From Pseudomonadota bacterium (lineage in GTDB: Bacteria; Pseudomonadota; Alphaproteobacteria; Reyranellales; Reyranellaceae), in the NCBI GenBank assembly GCA_018240685.1, contig JAFEFG010000018.1:1-55745 (forward strand): a stretch of DNA of 55,745 nt. Reading direction: 5' to 3'. The notes below the pieces were generated by a model. That model did no database searches. It worked only from the letters and a program-made list of their open reading frames with translations, and was not told the DNA's origin. Below, one piece after another: positions 16,139 to 28,241 of the stretch. Made by a program: the position numbers and the translations under genes. Position 1 is the stretch's first letter. Each line of letters opens with the position of its first letter.

Positions 16139-16894
16139 TCACCCGGCACGGCGAAGGACGGCCGACGCGGCCCGCCGCGTCTCCTCTCCGAGCCACTCCT
16201 GGAGGCGCGGCTCCCCTTCCCCGGCCCGCGCCGAAGCGATGCGGGCCAGTTGCGGCGCGCGCAGGTCCCGCTTGATCGCGGCAAAGGCCAGCGGCGGCAG
16301 CCCGGCATCGCGCCGTGCCTGCAGGACGGCCTCGCGCAGAAGCTCGGAAGGCGGAACGCAGGCATCGAACACGCCCAGGGACAGCGCCTGTCGGACGTCG
16401 AGGGTCTCGCCCAGCAGGATCAGACGCCGCGCCGCGGCCGGCGTGAGCTCGGCGCGCGCCACCTCCAGCGCGGCGACCGGATAGGTCACGGCGACCCGCA
16501 CCTCGGCAAGGCCGGCCTGCAGCGGCACGTCCGCGGCGATCCTGCGATCGGCGCAGAGCGCCAGCACCAGCCCGCCGGCGATGGCATGGCCATTGACGGC
16601 GGCGACCAGCGGCTTGGGCCAGGCATAGAGCGTCCCGAAGGCATCGTTCAGCGCCGTGATCAGGCGGCGCTGCCCCGCGCGATCGAGCTGAGGAACGGTC
16701 TTGAGATCGAGCCCCGCGGAGAAGGCCGGGCCGTCGGCCGCGACGACGGCGGCGCGCACGGCAGGTTCGGCCGCCAGCCTCTCGAACAGCGCGGACATCT
16801 CCTCGAGGAGTTCGGCATTCATCGCGTTCATCGGCGGGCGGGCGAGCGTGACGACGGCCACGTCGTCCTGCTGCTCAAGTCTCAAGGCTTTCAT
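16139..16894 (-). CDS. Enoyl-CoA hydratase/isomerase family protein
   Basis: A 251-residue crotonase-fold protein. The oxyanion-hole segments are visible: AADGPAFSAGLDLKTV and AAVNGHAIAGGLVLALCADRRIA. The position corresponding to the first catalytic Glu of classical hydratases reads LAEVRVAVTYP; the second acid is not obvious, so a different crotonase reaction (isomerase, hydrolase) is possible. AAGGA seven bases ahead supports the ATG at 16894. It lies upstream of ivd in the same direction and is divergent from a LysR gene that probably regulates it. Confidence 0.82.
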   Translation of the reverse strand: MKALRLEQQDDVAVVTLARPPMNAMNAELLEEMSALFERLAAEPAVRAAVVAADGPAFSAGLDLKTVPQLDRAGQRRLITALNDAFGTLYAWPKPLVAAVNGHAIAGGLVLALCADRRIAADVPLQAGLAEVRVAVTYPVAALEVARAELTPAAARRLILLGETLDVRQALSLGVFDACVPPSELLREAVLQARRDAGLPPLAFAAIKRDLRAPQLARIASARAGEGEPRLQEWLGEETRRAASAVLRRAG

Positions 16895-16919
16895 GCCGAA
16901 TCCTTAGCCCGGCCCCATG

Positions 16920-16949
16920 AATAGACAAAATCGATTATTTCTCTGACAA
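16920..16949 (-). promoter_or_regulatory. Putative promoter of the hydratase gene in the LysR divergent region
   Basis: On the minus strand TTGTCA (16949-16944) and TCTATT (16925-16920) are 18 bases apart. The 75-base divergent region 16895-16969 is AT-rich, as LysR target sites usually are. GAGGG at 16957-16961 is the ribosome-binding site of lysR on the other strand. Confidence 0.4.
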
Positions 16950-16969
16950 TTATAGCGAGGGACTATTCC

Positions 16970-17836
16970 ATGAACCTCGCCTTCGTCCGCTACTTCCTGG
17001 CCCTCGCCGAGACGTCGAGCTTCACCTCGGCGGCCGAGCGATGCCACGTCACGCAGCCGACCCTGTCTGCCGGCATCGCACGGCTGGAGGACGAGCTGGG
17101 CGCGCGCCTGTTCGATCGCGGACGGCGAACCGCCCTCACGGCCGCCGGCCAGCGCTTCCTTCCCCATGCGCGCGCCATGACTGAAGCGTGGAAGCTGGCG
17201 AAGACCGAATCGCGCGCGGCCGGCCGGCAGCGCGTGCTGCGCGTGGCCGTCGCCTCGACGCTCGCCATCGGTCCCGTGCTGCAGTGGCTCGCCGCTGCCA
17301 GGGCGCGAGAGCCCTTCGACCCCGAGGTCTCCGAAGGCACAGCCGAGGCGGTTGCCGAGCGCTGGCGGCGCGGGCGATGCGACATCGCGCTTTTTCCCGT
17401 CCGCCGTCCCATGGCCGGCGAGCGTGTCGCATCGCTCCTGCGCGAGCCCTACGTGCTGGCAGCCGCCAACACCCATCGCATCGCCACGCGCGATCGCTGG
17501 TCAGTCCGGGAACTCGCCGAGACTCCGTTCGTGCTGCGAGCCGCCTGCGAGGCCCACGAGGATGCGCAGAAGATCTTCGCCGGCGACGGCGTGCGCCCGC
17601 GGGTCGTCCTGCGCTCCACCGACGAGGAGCGCTGCGCGGCCGCGGTGCTGGCAGGGCTCGGCGTCAGCTTCATGCCGCGCTCCCTCCTGCGGCCGGGCAT
17701 GAGCACGGCGTCGATCCGCGAAGTGGCGCTGGAACGGCGCGTGATGCTGGCGTGGCGCGGCGAAGCCGAAGCGGAAGTGGCCGCCGCGATTCGCGAGCAA
17801 GCCGTGGCCGGCGACCGGCTTGCCTTCGCGCGCTAA
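16970..17836 (+). CDS. LysR family transcriptional regulator
   Basis: A 288-residue LysR-type regulator. The N-terminal winged helix-turn-helix is typical (MNLAFVRYFLALAETSSFTSAAERCHVTQPTLSAGI, split over residues 1-36, then RLEDELGARLFDRG). The remaining part is a periplasmic-binding-like effector domain. GAGGG eight bases ahead supports ATG at 16970. Its divergent arrangement with the enoyl-CoA hydratase-like gene suggests that gene as the target. The 3' end overlaps the mgtE stop by four bases on the opposite strand. Confidence 0.92.
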   Translation: MNLAFVRYFLALAETSSFTSAAERCHVTQPTLSAGIARLEDELGARLFDRGRRTALTAAGQRFLPHARAMTEAWKLAKTESRAAGRQRVLRVAVASTLAIGPVLQWLAAARAREPFDPEVSEGTAEAVAERWRRGRCDIALFPVRRPMAGERVASLLREPYVLAAANTHRIATRDRWSVRELAETPFVLRAACEAHEDAQKIFAGDGVRPRVVLRSTDEERCAAAVLAGLGVSFMPRSLLRPGMSTASIREVALERRVMLAWRGEAEAEVAAAIREQAVAGDRLAFAR

Positions 17837-19194
17837 AGCAGGAAAACCGTCGCGAGCCCGAGGAAGGCCAGGAAGCCGATGACGTCGGTGACCGTGGTCA
17901 GGAACACGGTCGAGGACACCGCCGGATCGACGCCGAACTTCTGCAGGCCGAGCGGGATCAGCGTTCCGCCCAGGGCGGCGGCGACCAGATTGCAGATCAT
18001 GGCCGCGCCGATCACCGCGCCCAGGCGCCAGTCGTGATACCAGAGCAGCACCGCGCCGCCCATGAGCAGCGCGAAGATCATTCCGTTCAGCCCGCCGACG
18101 GCGATCTCCTTGACGATGAAGCGCAGCGCGTTGGCAGCCGTCAGCTCGCCCATCGCCAGCGCGCGGACCGCAACGGTGACCGTCTGCGTGCCGGCATTGC
18201 CGCCCATCGACGCCACGATCGGCATCAGCACCGCCAGCGCCACGATCTTCTCGATGGCGTTCTCGAACTGGCCGATGACGAGCGAGGCGATCACGGCCGT
18301 GAGCAGGTTCACCGCCAGCCAGAGGGCACGCAGCCGGACCGTCCTGATGGTGTTGGCGTGCATGTCGTCGGAACCGACGCCGCCCATCTTCAGCAGGTCC
18401 GCCTCGGCCTCCTCGTCGATCACGTCGACCACGTCGTCGACCATGATCACGCCGAGCAGGCGGCGCTCCGGATCGACCACCGGGCAGGAGACGAGGTTCT
18501 TGTCGCGGAACAGGTGCGCCACCTCGACCTGGTCGGCCATCGCCGGCACGGACGGGATGTCCGGATCGACGATGTCCAGGATCGGCACCGGCCGCTTGGT
18601 GCGCAGCATGCGGCCGAGCGGCACCGACCCACGCAGGCGCCCGGCCGCGTCGACGACGAAGAGGTCGTAGACGTCGTCCGGCAGGTCCTCCGCCTCGCGG
18701 CAATGGTCGATCACCTGGCCGACCGACCAGTTGTCCGGCACCTTGACCAGCGACCGCTGCATGAGGCGGCCGGCCGAATCGTCGGGGTAGGCCAGCGCCG
18801 TCTCGATCTCGGCACGGTCGGCAGCCGGCAGTTCGGCCAGGACCTCGCGGCGCTCCGCCTCCGGCAGATCCTCGAGCAGGCTCGCCGCATCGTCGGTCTC
18901 GAGCTCGCGCGCCGCGGCGGCAATGTCCTTGCTGTCGAGCTGATCGAGGACGTCGTCGCGGACATCCTCGTCGAGCTCCGTCAGCACCTCGGGATCGAGA
19001 TCGCGCCTGAGCAGGGCGACCAGGGCGTCGCGCTGCGCCTCCGAGACCTGCTCGAGAACGGCGGCCTGGCCGGGGGCGCTGAGGCCGCCCAGCAGCCGCT
19101 TCACCTCATCCGGCCTGCCTTCATCGAGCGTCTCCTCGATTCGCCGGACGAGCTCCGGCGTCACCTCGTCGAGGAGGTCGCTCTGCGGGCTCAT
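17833..19194 (-). CDS. mgtE: Magnesium transporter MgtE
   Basis: A 453-residue Mg2+ channel/transporter. The acidic N-domain (roughly residues 1-130, rich in Leu-Glu-Asp repeats such as LLEDLPEAERREVLAEL) is followed by two CBS domains (residues about 130-260) that sense magnesium, and then by five membrane segments containing MPIVASMGGNAGTQTVTVAVRALA, the family pore signature. ATG at 19194 overlaps the maeB stop (ATGA), so the two are coupled. Upstream in-frame sequence belongs to maeB and is not part of this protein. Confidence 0.95.
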   Translation of the reverse strand: MSPQSDLLDEVTPELVRRIEETLDEGRPDEVKRLLGGLSAPGQAAVLEQVSEAQRDALVALLRRDLDPEVLTELDEDVRDDVLDQLDSKDIAAAARELETDDAASLLEDLPEAERREVLAELPAADRAEIETALAYPDDSAGRLMQRSLVKVPDNWSVGQVIDHCREAEDLPDDVYDLFVVDAAGRLRGSVPLGRMLRTKRPVPILDIVDPDIPSVPAMADQVEVAHLFRDKNLVSCPVVDPERRLLGVIMVDDVVDVIDEEAEADLLKMGGVGSDDMHANTIRTVRLRALWLAVNLLTAVIASLVIGQFENAIEKIVALAVLMPIVASMGGNAGTQTVTVAVRALAMGELTAANALRFIVKEIAVGGLNGMIFALLMGGAVLLWYHDWRLGAVIGAAMICNLVAAALGGTLIPLGLQKFGVDPAVSSTVFLTTVTDVIGFLAFLGLATVFLL

Positions 19195-21476
19195 CCACGC
19201 GACTCCGCGAGGCGCTGAGCTTCGACGACGGAAAGCGCCGTCATATTGAGAATGCCGCGGGCCGTGACGGACGGCGTGAGGACGTGCGCCGGCCGGCTCG
19301 TACCGAGCAGCATCGGCCCGATATGCAGGCCGTCGGCTGCCGTCTTGAGCAGGTTGAAGGCGATGTTGGCGGAATCGAGCGTGGGACAGATCACGAGATT
19401 GGCCACCCCCTTGAGCCGCGCGTTCGGGAACACGCTCCGGCGGATCTCGACGTCGAGCGCGGCGTCGCCATGCATCTCGCCGTCGACCTCCAGCGACGGC
19501 GCGCGACTGTGCAGGATCCGCACGGCCGCAGCCATCTTGCGCGCCGACGGGCTGTCGGAGCTTCCGAACAGGGAATGCGACAGCAGCGCGACCTTGGGCT
19601 GCACGCCGAAGCGCAGCACCTCGTCGGCGGCCAGGAGCGTGATGTCGACCAGCGTCTCGGGATCGGGGTCGTCGTTCACGTAGGTATCGGCGATGAACAG
19701 CGAGCGCGTCGGCATGACCAGCAGGCTGAGCGCCGCCATGTGGCGCACGCCTTCGCGTGTGCCGATGACGTCGCGCACATGATTGAAATGCGTGCGGAAG
19801 CGGCCATAGGCGCCGGCGATCATCGCGTCGGCATCGCCCAGATGCACGGCCAGGGCCGCAATCAGCGTCGGGCTGGAGCGGACCAGGTTGCGTGCCGTCG
19901 GCTCGGTCACGCCGCGGCGCTCCATCAGCGCATGATAGGCGCCCCAATAGCGGTCGTAGCGAGGGTCGCTCGAGGGATCGACCAGCTCGACGTCGACGCC
20001 CGGCCGGAAGCGCAGGCCGAGCCGCTCGGCCCGGCGGCGGATGATCTCCGGCCGGCCGATCAGGATCGGCACCGCAATGCGCTCGTCGAGGATGATCTGG
20101 GCCGCCCGCAGCACGCGATCGTCCTCGCCGGCGCTGAAGATCACCCGCTTCGGCGCGCTGCGCGCCTGCTCGAAGACCGGGCGCATGACCAGGCCCGACT
20201 TGAAGACGAACTGGTTGAGCTGCTGGCGATAGGCCGCGAAGTCGGCGATCGGCCGCGTGGCGACGCCCGACTCCATCGCCGCCCGAGCGACGGCGGGGGC
20301 AAGCTCGACGAGCAGGCGCGGGTCGAACGGCTTGGGGATGATCTGGTTGGCGCCGAAGCCGGCGCCGCCGGCATCGCCGAAGGCACGCGCCACGACTTCC
20401 GACGGCTCCTTGCGGGCAAGGTCGGCCAGCGCGCGCACGCAGGCGATCTTCATCTCGTCATTGACCGTGGTCGCCCCGACATCGAGGGCGCCCCGGAAGA
20501 TGTAGGGGAAGCAGAGGACGTTGTTGACCTGGTTGGGATAGTCGCTGCGTCCGGTCGCCATGATGGCATCGTCGCGCACGGCGGCGACCGCCTCCGGCCT
20601 GATCTCGGGATTGGGATTGGCGAGCGCGAAGATCAGCGGCCTGGCCGCCATCTTCGCCACCATCTCCGGCTTCAGCACGTCGGCCGCCGAGAGGCCGAGG
20701 AAGACGTCAGCGTCGGCGATGACCTCGGCCAGGGTGCGGGCCCCGGTGTCGCGCGCGTAGCGCTCCTTCCAAGGATCCATCAGCTCGTTGCGGCCCTTCC
20801 AGACCACGCCGGCAATGTCGGTAACCCATATGTTTTCGCGCGGCAGGCCGAGCTTCTCCAGGACGCCCAGGCACGACAGCGCCGCGGCGCCCGCGCCCGA
20901 CACGACCAGCTTCACCTTGGCGATGTCCTTGCCCACCAGCGAAAGGCCGTTCAGCATCGCCGCGCCGACGATGATCGCCGTGCCGTGCTGATCGTCGTGG
21001 AAGACCGGGATGGACATGCGCTCACGAAGCTTCTGCTCGACGTAGAAGCACTCGGGCGCCTTGATGTCCTCGAGATTGATGCCGCCGAAGGTAGGCTCCA
21101 GCGCCGCCACGATATCCACCAGCTTTTCCTGGTCGAGCTCGGCCAGCTCGATATCGAAGACGTCGATGCCGGCGAACTTCTTGAACAGGACGCCCTTGCC
21201 CTCCATCACCGGCTTGGCCGCCAGCGGGCCGATCGCGCCCAGGCCCAGCACCGCAGTGCCGTTGGTCACCACGGCGACCAGATTGGCCCGCGCGGTCAGT
21301 TCGGCGGCCGTGGCCGGGTCGCGGACGATCTCGTTGCAGGCATCCGCCACGCCGGGCGAGTAGGCGAGCGAAAGATCGCGCTGGGTGGCGAGCGGCTTGG
21401 TGGGAACGACCTCGATCTTTCCCGGCCGGGGAATGCGGTGATAACGGAGCGCGCCGTCGGTTGATTTGTCCGCCAA
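19191..21476 (-). CDS. maeB: NADP-dependent malic enzyme fused to a phosphotransacetylase-like domain
   Basis: A 761-residue MaeB-type enzyme that decarboxylates malate to pyruvate. The malic domain covers about residues 1-430 ([46 protein letters not shown]); the C-terminal 330 residues are a phosphate acetyl/butyryltransferase domain, believed regulatory in this class (acetyl-CoA inhibition). TTG at 21476 is preferred as start because GGGAGGCG lies just ahead of it; GTG at 21497 would add seven residues without a binding site. The gene follows the tRNA-Leu terminator and is coupled to mgtE. Confidence 0.93.
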   Translation of the reverse strand: MADKSTDGALRYHRIPRPGKIEVVPTKPLATQRDLSLAYSPGVADACNEIVRDPATAAELTARANLVAVVTNGTAVLGLGAIGPLAAKPVMEGKGVLFKKFAGIDVFDIELAELDQEKLVDIVAALEPTFGGINLEDIKAPECFYVEQKLRERMSIPVFHDDQHGTAIIVGAAMLNGLSLVGKDIAKVKLVVSGAGAAALSCLGVLEKLGLPRENIWVTDIAGVVWKGRNELMDPWKERYARDTGARTLAEVIADADVFLGLSAADVLKPEMVAKMAARPLIFALANPNPEIRPEAVAAVRDDAIMATGRSDYPNQVNNVLCFPYIFRGALDVGATTVNDEMKIACVRALADLARKEPSEVVARAFGDAGGAGFGANQIIPKPFDPRLLVELAPAVARAAMESGVATRPIADFAAYRQQLNQFVFKSGLVMRPVFEQARSAPKRVIFSAGEDDRVLRAAQIILDERIAVPILIGRPEIIRRRAERLGLRFRPGVDVELVDPSSDPRYDRYWGAYHALMERRGVTEPTARNLVRSSPTLIAALAVHLGDADAMIAGAYGRFRTHFNHVRDVIGTREGVRHMAALSLLVMPTRSLFIADTYVNDDPDPETLVDITLLAADEVLRFGVQPKVALLSHSLFGSSDSPSARKMAAAVRILHSRAPSLEVDGEMHGDAALDVEIRRSVFPNARLKGVANLVICPTLDSANIAFNLLKTAADGLHIGPMLLGTSRPAHVLTPSVTARGILNMTALSVVEAQRLAESRG

Positions 21477-21500
21477 GCTCGCCTCCCGCCCCCGCACAAC

Positions 21501-21523
21501 AAAAAGGGCCGCCCGAAGGCGGC
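21501..21523 (-). terminator. Rho-independent terminator after tRNA-Leu
   Basis: Read on the minus strand, GCCGCC and GGCGGC form a six-pair stem around a TTCG tetraloop, followed by CC and five Ts. It lies 36 bases past the tRNA 3' end and just before maeB, so it ends the tRNA transcript and separates it from maeB. Confidence 0.88.
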
Positions 21524-21558
21524 AGCTCTGATCACCTTTTCGATCGAACCGGCGAGTT

Positions 21559-21643
21559 TGGTGCGGCCAAGAAGACTCGAACTTCCACGCCTCGCGGCAC
21601 TAGCACCTCAAGCTAGCGCGTCTACCAATTCCGCCATGGCCGC
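21559..21643 (-). tRNA. tRNA-Leu (GAG anticodon)
   Basis: An 85-base class II tRNA with encoded CCA. The acceptor arms GCGGCCA and TGGCCGC pair fully, with discriminator A. The anticodon loop TTGAGGT, closed by CTAGC/GCTAG, gives anticodon GAG, decoding CUC and CUU. A long variable arm follows (TGCCGCGAGGCG) and the T-arm has GTTCGAGTC. The gene has its own terminator and a promoter-like sequence upstream. Confidence 0.97.
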
Positions 21644-21661
21644 GCCGGGTCGATGGGCCGG

Positions 21662-21690
21662 GGGATACCAAATACCCCCATCAGTGGCAA
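21662..21690 (-). promoter_or_regulatory. Putative promoter of tRNA-Leu
   Basis: On the minus strand TTGCCA (21690-21685) and TATCCC (21667-21662) are 17 bases apart, 18 bases before the tRNA 5' end. The -35 match is good and the -10 partial. The same AT-richer stretch must also hold the leader of lipB on the plus strand. Confidence 0.45.
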
Positions 21691-21754
21691 GGCACGCTCG
21701 CAGACCTTTTCCGACAGACTTGCACTTGGGCCCGGAAGTGCCGATTTTGCCACA

Positions 21755-22435
21755 ATGACCAGTCCCGAATGGCGTCTGTCGGAGGGTGTCGTCCCATATG
21801 GGGAGGCCCTGGCCGGAATGGAAGCCCGCGTCGCCGACATCCATGCCGGCCGCGCCGACGAGCTGTTGTGGCTCCTGGAGCACCCGCCTCTCTATACGGC
21901 CGGGACGAGCGCCAGGACCGCCGATCTCCTCGAACCCTCGCGTTTTCCGGTGCATGTCGCCGGCCGCGGGGGCCAATACACCTATCACGGCCCCGGCCAG
22001 CGTGTGGTCTATGCGATGCTCGACCTGCGCAAGCGCCGGCGCGACGTCCGCCGGTTCGTGTTCGATCTCGAGGAGTGGACCATCCGGACCATCGCCCGCT
22101 TCGGCGTCACGGCCGAGCGCCGTCCGGGCCGGGTCGGGGTGTGGGTAACGCGGCCGGACAAGCCGCCCCTGCCCGACGGCTCGCCGCGCGAGGACAAGAT
22201 CGCCGCCATCGGCGTGCGCATCCGCCATTGGGTGTCGTTCCACGGCCTCGCCATCAATGTCGAGCCGGACCTCTCGCACTACGCGGGAATCGTCCCCTGC
22301 GGCATTTCGGGGCACGGCGTCACGTCTCTGGTCGATCTCGGCCTGCCGGTGACGATGGCCGATCTCGATGCGGCCCTGGCGGAGACCTTTCCCGAGGTGT
22401 TCGACGCGGCCGTCACTCCGTCGGTCGCCGCATGA
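21755..22435 (+). CDS. lipB: Lipoyl(octanoyl) transferase LipB
   Basis: A 226-residue enzyme that moves the octanoyl group from ACP to lipoyl domains. The catalytic pair is present: Cys182 in [15 protein letters not shown] and Lys148 in [11 protein letters not shown]. The [22 protein letters not shown] block is also diagnostic. ATG at 21755 gives the family start; the frame is open further upstream, across the tRNA region, but this is not coding. The 3' end overlaps the acylphosphatase gene on the other strand by 23 bases. Confidence 0.95.
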   Translation: MTSPEWRLSEGVVPYGEALAGMEARVADIHAGRADELLWLLEHPPLYTAGTSARTADLLEPSRFPVHVAGRGGQYTYHGPGQRVVYAMLDLRKRRRDVRRFVFDLEEWTIRTIARFGVTAERRPGRVGVWVTRPDKPPLPDGSPREDKIAAIGVRIRHWVSFHGLAINVEPDLSHYAGIVPCGISGHGVTSLVDLGLPVTMADLDAALAETFPEVFDAAVTPSVAA

Positions 22436-22694
22436 AGCCTTCGGGCAGGATGTCGAGATCGACCGGCTCGACATCGATCGTCTCGACCACCGCCATCGTC
22501 GGCCCGCGGCGGCAGGCCTCGATCATCGTGCCCACTGCGACCTCTTCGCCGACGATCAGCGCCTCGACGGAACCGTCGCTGCGGTTGCGCACCCAGCCGC
22601 ACAGGCCGAGCCGCAGGCCGACCGACACCGCCCAGTCCCGATAGCCGACGCCCTGCACCCGTCCGATGATGGTGAGCCGGGCCTGCAGCGGCAT
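22413..22694 (-). CDS. acyP: Acylphosphatase
   Basis: A 93-residue acylphosphatase, the family's typical length, which hydrolyses carboxyl-phosphate bonds. The phosphate-binding loop and arginine are in [11 protein letters not shown], and the catalytic asparagine is in [18 protein letters not shown]. It follows pccA by seven bases and is probably the last gene of that operon; its physiological role is unclear. Confidence 0.94.
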   Translation of the reverse strand: MPLQARLTIIGRVQGVGYRDWAVSVGLRLGLCGWVRNRSDGSVEALIVGEEVAVGTMIEACRRGPTMAVVETIDVEPVDLDILPEGFMRRPTE

Positions 22695-22701
22695 GGTTGC
22701 C

Positions 22702-24792
<2,091 letters not shown>

Positions 24793-24794
24793 AC

Positions 24795-25009
24795 TCACGA
24801 TCCCTCTTTATTTCGGTCGAACAGGCCCATGGACCATGCGGTGTGCGCGGCGATCAGCGGCATCCACACCATCAGAACCCACAGCCACCACGGATAGTGG
24901 CTGGTGAAGATCGCGTTCACCGCGATCAGGACAAGAAGGCTGAACAGGGCAACGATCACGTGCAGCCGCACGGACCGCCCCCTGCGCATGCGCTCCTCGC
25001 GGGGCAGGC

Positions 25010-25013
<4 letters not shown>
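24795..25013 (-). CDS. Small two-helix membrane protein (2TM domain-like)
   Basis: A 72-residue protein with an Arg-rich N-terminus ([15 protein letters not shown]) and two hydrophobic segments, [20 protein letters not shown] and [19 protein letters not shown]. It resembles the 2TM domain family, whose function is unknown. It overlaps pccB at its start (ATGA, 25010-25013) and the GTG in front of pccA at its end, so it is translated between the two carboxylase subunits. The positive N-terminus suggests that end stays in the cytoplasm. The gene is real by coupling and membrane pattern; the role is not known. Confidence 0.75.
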
Positions 25014-26542
<1,529 letters not shown>

Positions 26543-26605
26543 CAACAAACTCCGGCCTTCATCATGGGCCCGACGGATCGTTTTCGGCCAAAACGGATGG
26601 CAGGT

Positions 26606-27478
26606 CTAGCGCAGGAATCGGTTCTCGTCGTCCTTCACTTTGCCCATGCCCTGCAATTTGAACACGTCGTCGACGGTCGCAATCTCCGCTTCCACGCTGT
26701 GGATGCCGCCGTCGCGGCGGATCTGCGCAAAGGTGCGGCGCATGGCGCCGACGGCGGCGCGGATCGCATGATTGCCCCAGATCAGCAAGCCGATCTTGCC
26801 GAGCTCCCGCACGCGCGCGACCGTCATCTGCGGATAGGCCGTCGGCACCAGCGCAAGCGGCACCTTGCCGTCCCAGGCCTTCACGAAGGCCTCGATCTCG
26901 TCCGGCGTCTTCTGCTTGGAATGGACCAGGATCATGTCGGCGCCCGCGGCCTCGTAGGCGCGGGCCCGTTTCAGCGCCTCCTCCTGGCCGAGGCCTGCGA
27001 TCAGCGCCTCGGTCCGCGCCACGATCACGAAGTCGCTGTCGCGGCGGGCGGTGCACGCGGCCTCGATCTTGCCCTGGAACTCCTCGATCCGGACCATGTC
27101 CTGGCGCCCGCCGGCGATCAGGCTGGTGACCTTGGGGAAGCTCTTGTCTTCCATCACGATCGCCGCCGCCCCCGCGCGCTCGTACTGCTCGATGGCATAG
27201 AGCACGTTGATGGCATTGCCGAAGCCCGTGTCGATGTCGGCCACGACGGGCAGGCCGGCACGATCGACCATGGCCCGCGTCATCTCGAGATGCTGCGTCA
27301 TCGACACGATGCTCACGTCGGGCACGCCGTACAGCGCCGACAGCTCGAACCCCGAGGCCCAGATCGCGTCGAACCCGGCCTCGGCGGCCAGCATCGCGGA
27401 GAGCGGGCTGTGTCCCGCCATCGCCTCGACCAGCCCCTTGCGCGCCAGTATCCCGCGCAACGCCGTGCCTGCTCCCAT
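26606..27478 (-). CDS. PEP mutase/isocitrate lyase superfamily protein, probable phosphonopyruvate hydrolase
   Basis: A 290-residue TIM-barrel enzyme very close in layout to PEP mutase: SGFELSALYGVPD, the metal-binding DIDTGFGN (Asp81, Asp83), EDKSFPKVTSL (Glu110), ARTEALIAG (Arg155) and HSK (His186). PEP mutase carries Asn in the lid loop (Asn122, needed for the mutase reaction); here the aligned residue is Thr118, as in the phosphonopyruvate hydrolase of Variovorax, so cleavage to pyruvate and phosphate is the better guess. No phosphonopyruvate decarboxylase or other phosphonate genes lie nearby. It overlaps the ATP12-family gene by one base (TGATG). Confidence 0.8.
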   Translation of the reverse strand: MGAGTALRGILARKGLVEAMAGHSPLSAMLAAEAGFDAIWASGFELSALYGVPDVSIVSMTQHLEMTRAMVDRAGLPVVADIDTGFGNAINVLYAIEQYERAGAAAIVMEDKSFPKVTSLIAGGRQDMVRIEEFQGKIEAACTARRDSDFVIVARTEALIAGLGQEEALKRARAYEAAGADMILVHSKQKTPDEIEAFVKAWDGKVPLALVPTAYPQMTVARVRELGKIGLLIWGNHAIRAAVGAMRRTFAQIRRDGGIHSVEAEIATVDDVFKLQGMGKVKDDENRFLR

Positions 27479-28197
27479 CACTGCCCTCCCAAGCGCTTGT
27501 CCTCGAGCAGCGCCAGAAACCGGGCGCAGGCGTCGATGTCGTTGCGGACGCCGGCAAGGCGCTGCGCAGCAAGCGCATCCTCGCCCCAGCGCTCGATCTG
27601 GAAAAGCTCGTCGAGCTGGGCCGCCGCGTAGGCATCCGCCGCCGGGAGGCGGCCTTCCGCCACCGCCAGCGCGATCACGACGGACCCCGCGATATGGGTG
27701 AGGTTGTAAAGCGCCGACAATGCGAGGTCGCTGTGAGCCGCCACCGCCGAGCGTAGCGCCGACAGCGCCTCGGAAGGCTGGGTGACGAAGCTTGCACCGC
27801 TGCCGACGGCCAGGCGGGCGCCGTATCGCTCGGCCGCCCAATCGAGCAGCGGCTGCCAGAGATCCGCCTGGCGCTTCACCAGCGTCTCGGGATCGGTGGC
27901 GCGATAGCACAGAAGGTCCGAGGCCGCGTATTTGGCGGTGTCGTCGATCACCTGTGCACGCTGCGACGTCACGCGGTCGAGGCCGGTCGCGGCGAGCCGC
28001 GTCAGCGGCAGGTGCGCGACGTTGATCTCGACCTGCTCCGGCACGGCCTGCCATTCGGCGGCGATCGCCTGGGCCAGGGCCTGCGTCGGCACGGTGAGGA
28101 TCGCCTTCGCAGGCGTGCGCATGGGCCGCCCGTCGAGCAATACCTGCCAGCCGCCCTCGCCTGCGCCGACGCCCGTCTCCTTGTAGAAGCGCTTCAT
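27478..28197 (-). CDS. ATP12 family chaperone protein
   Basis: A 239-residue protein of the ATP12 family, known in mitochondria as the assembly chaperone of the F1-ATPase alpha subunit and widespread in alphaproteobacteria. It starts MKRFYKETGVG and contains LLDGRPMRTPAKAILTVPTQALAQAIAAEW, SDLLCYRA and DELFQIERWGED, all family marks. ATG at 28197 is chosen by homology, since the open frame upstream belongs to another reading of the AsmA gene. It follows AsmA and the RluC-type gene, with which ATP12 is often linked. The bacterial role in ATP synthase assembly is inferred. Confidence 0.9.
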   Translation of the reverse strand: MKRFYKETGVGAGEGGWQVLLDGRPMRTPAKAILTVPTQALAQAIAAEWQAVPEQVEINVAHLPLTRLAATGLDRVTSQRAQVIDDTAKYAASDLLCYRATDPETLVKRQADLWQPLLDWAAERYGARLAVGSGASFVTQPSEALSALRSAVAAHSDLALSALYNLTHIAGSVVIALAVAEGRLPAADAYAAAQLDELFQIERWGEDALAAQRLAGVRNDIDACARFLALLEDKRLGGQ

Positions 28198-28241
28198 CGC
28201 GGATGGGCTTATACGCTGGCCGCCCCCGACGACAAGAGCGC

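Noticed and set aside
19284..21464. Long plus-strand frame opposite maeB
   Set aside because: Composition is typical of antisense frames; MaeB on the minus strand is unambiguous.
21653..21754. N-terminal extension of LipB
   Set aside because: It runs through the tRNA upstream region and carries no family similarity; ATG at 21755 gives the normal start.
26606..27478. 2-methylisocitrate lyase (PrpB) as neighbour of propionyl-CoA carboxylase
   Set aside because: The lid loop EDKSFPK and the HSK motif match PEP mutase/phosphonopyruvate hydrolase rather than the KKCGH motif of isocitrate lyase-type enzymes.
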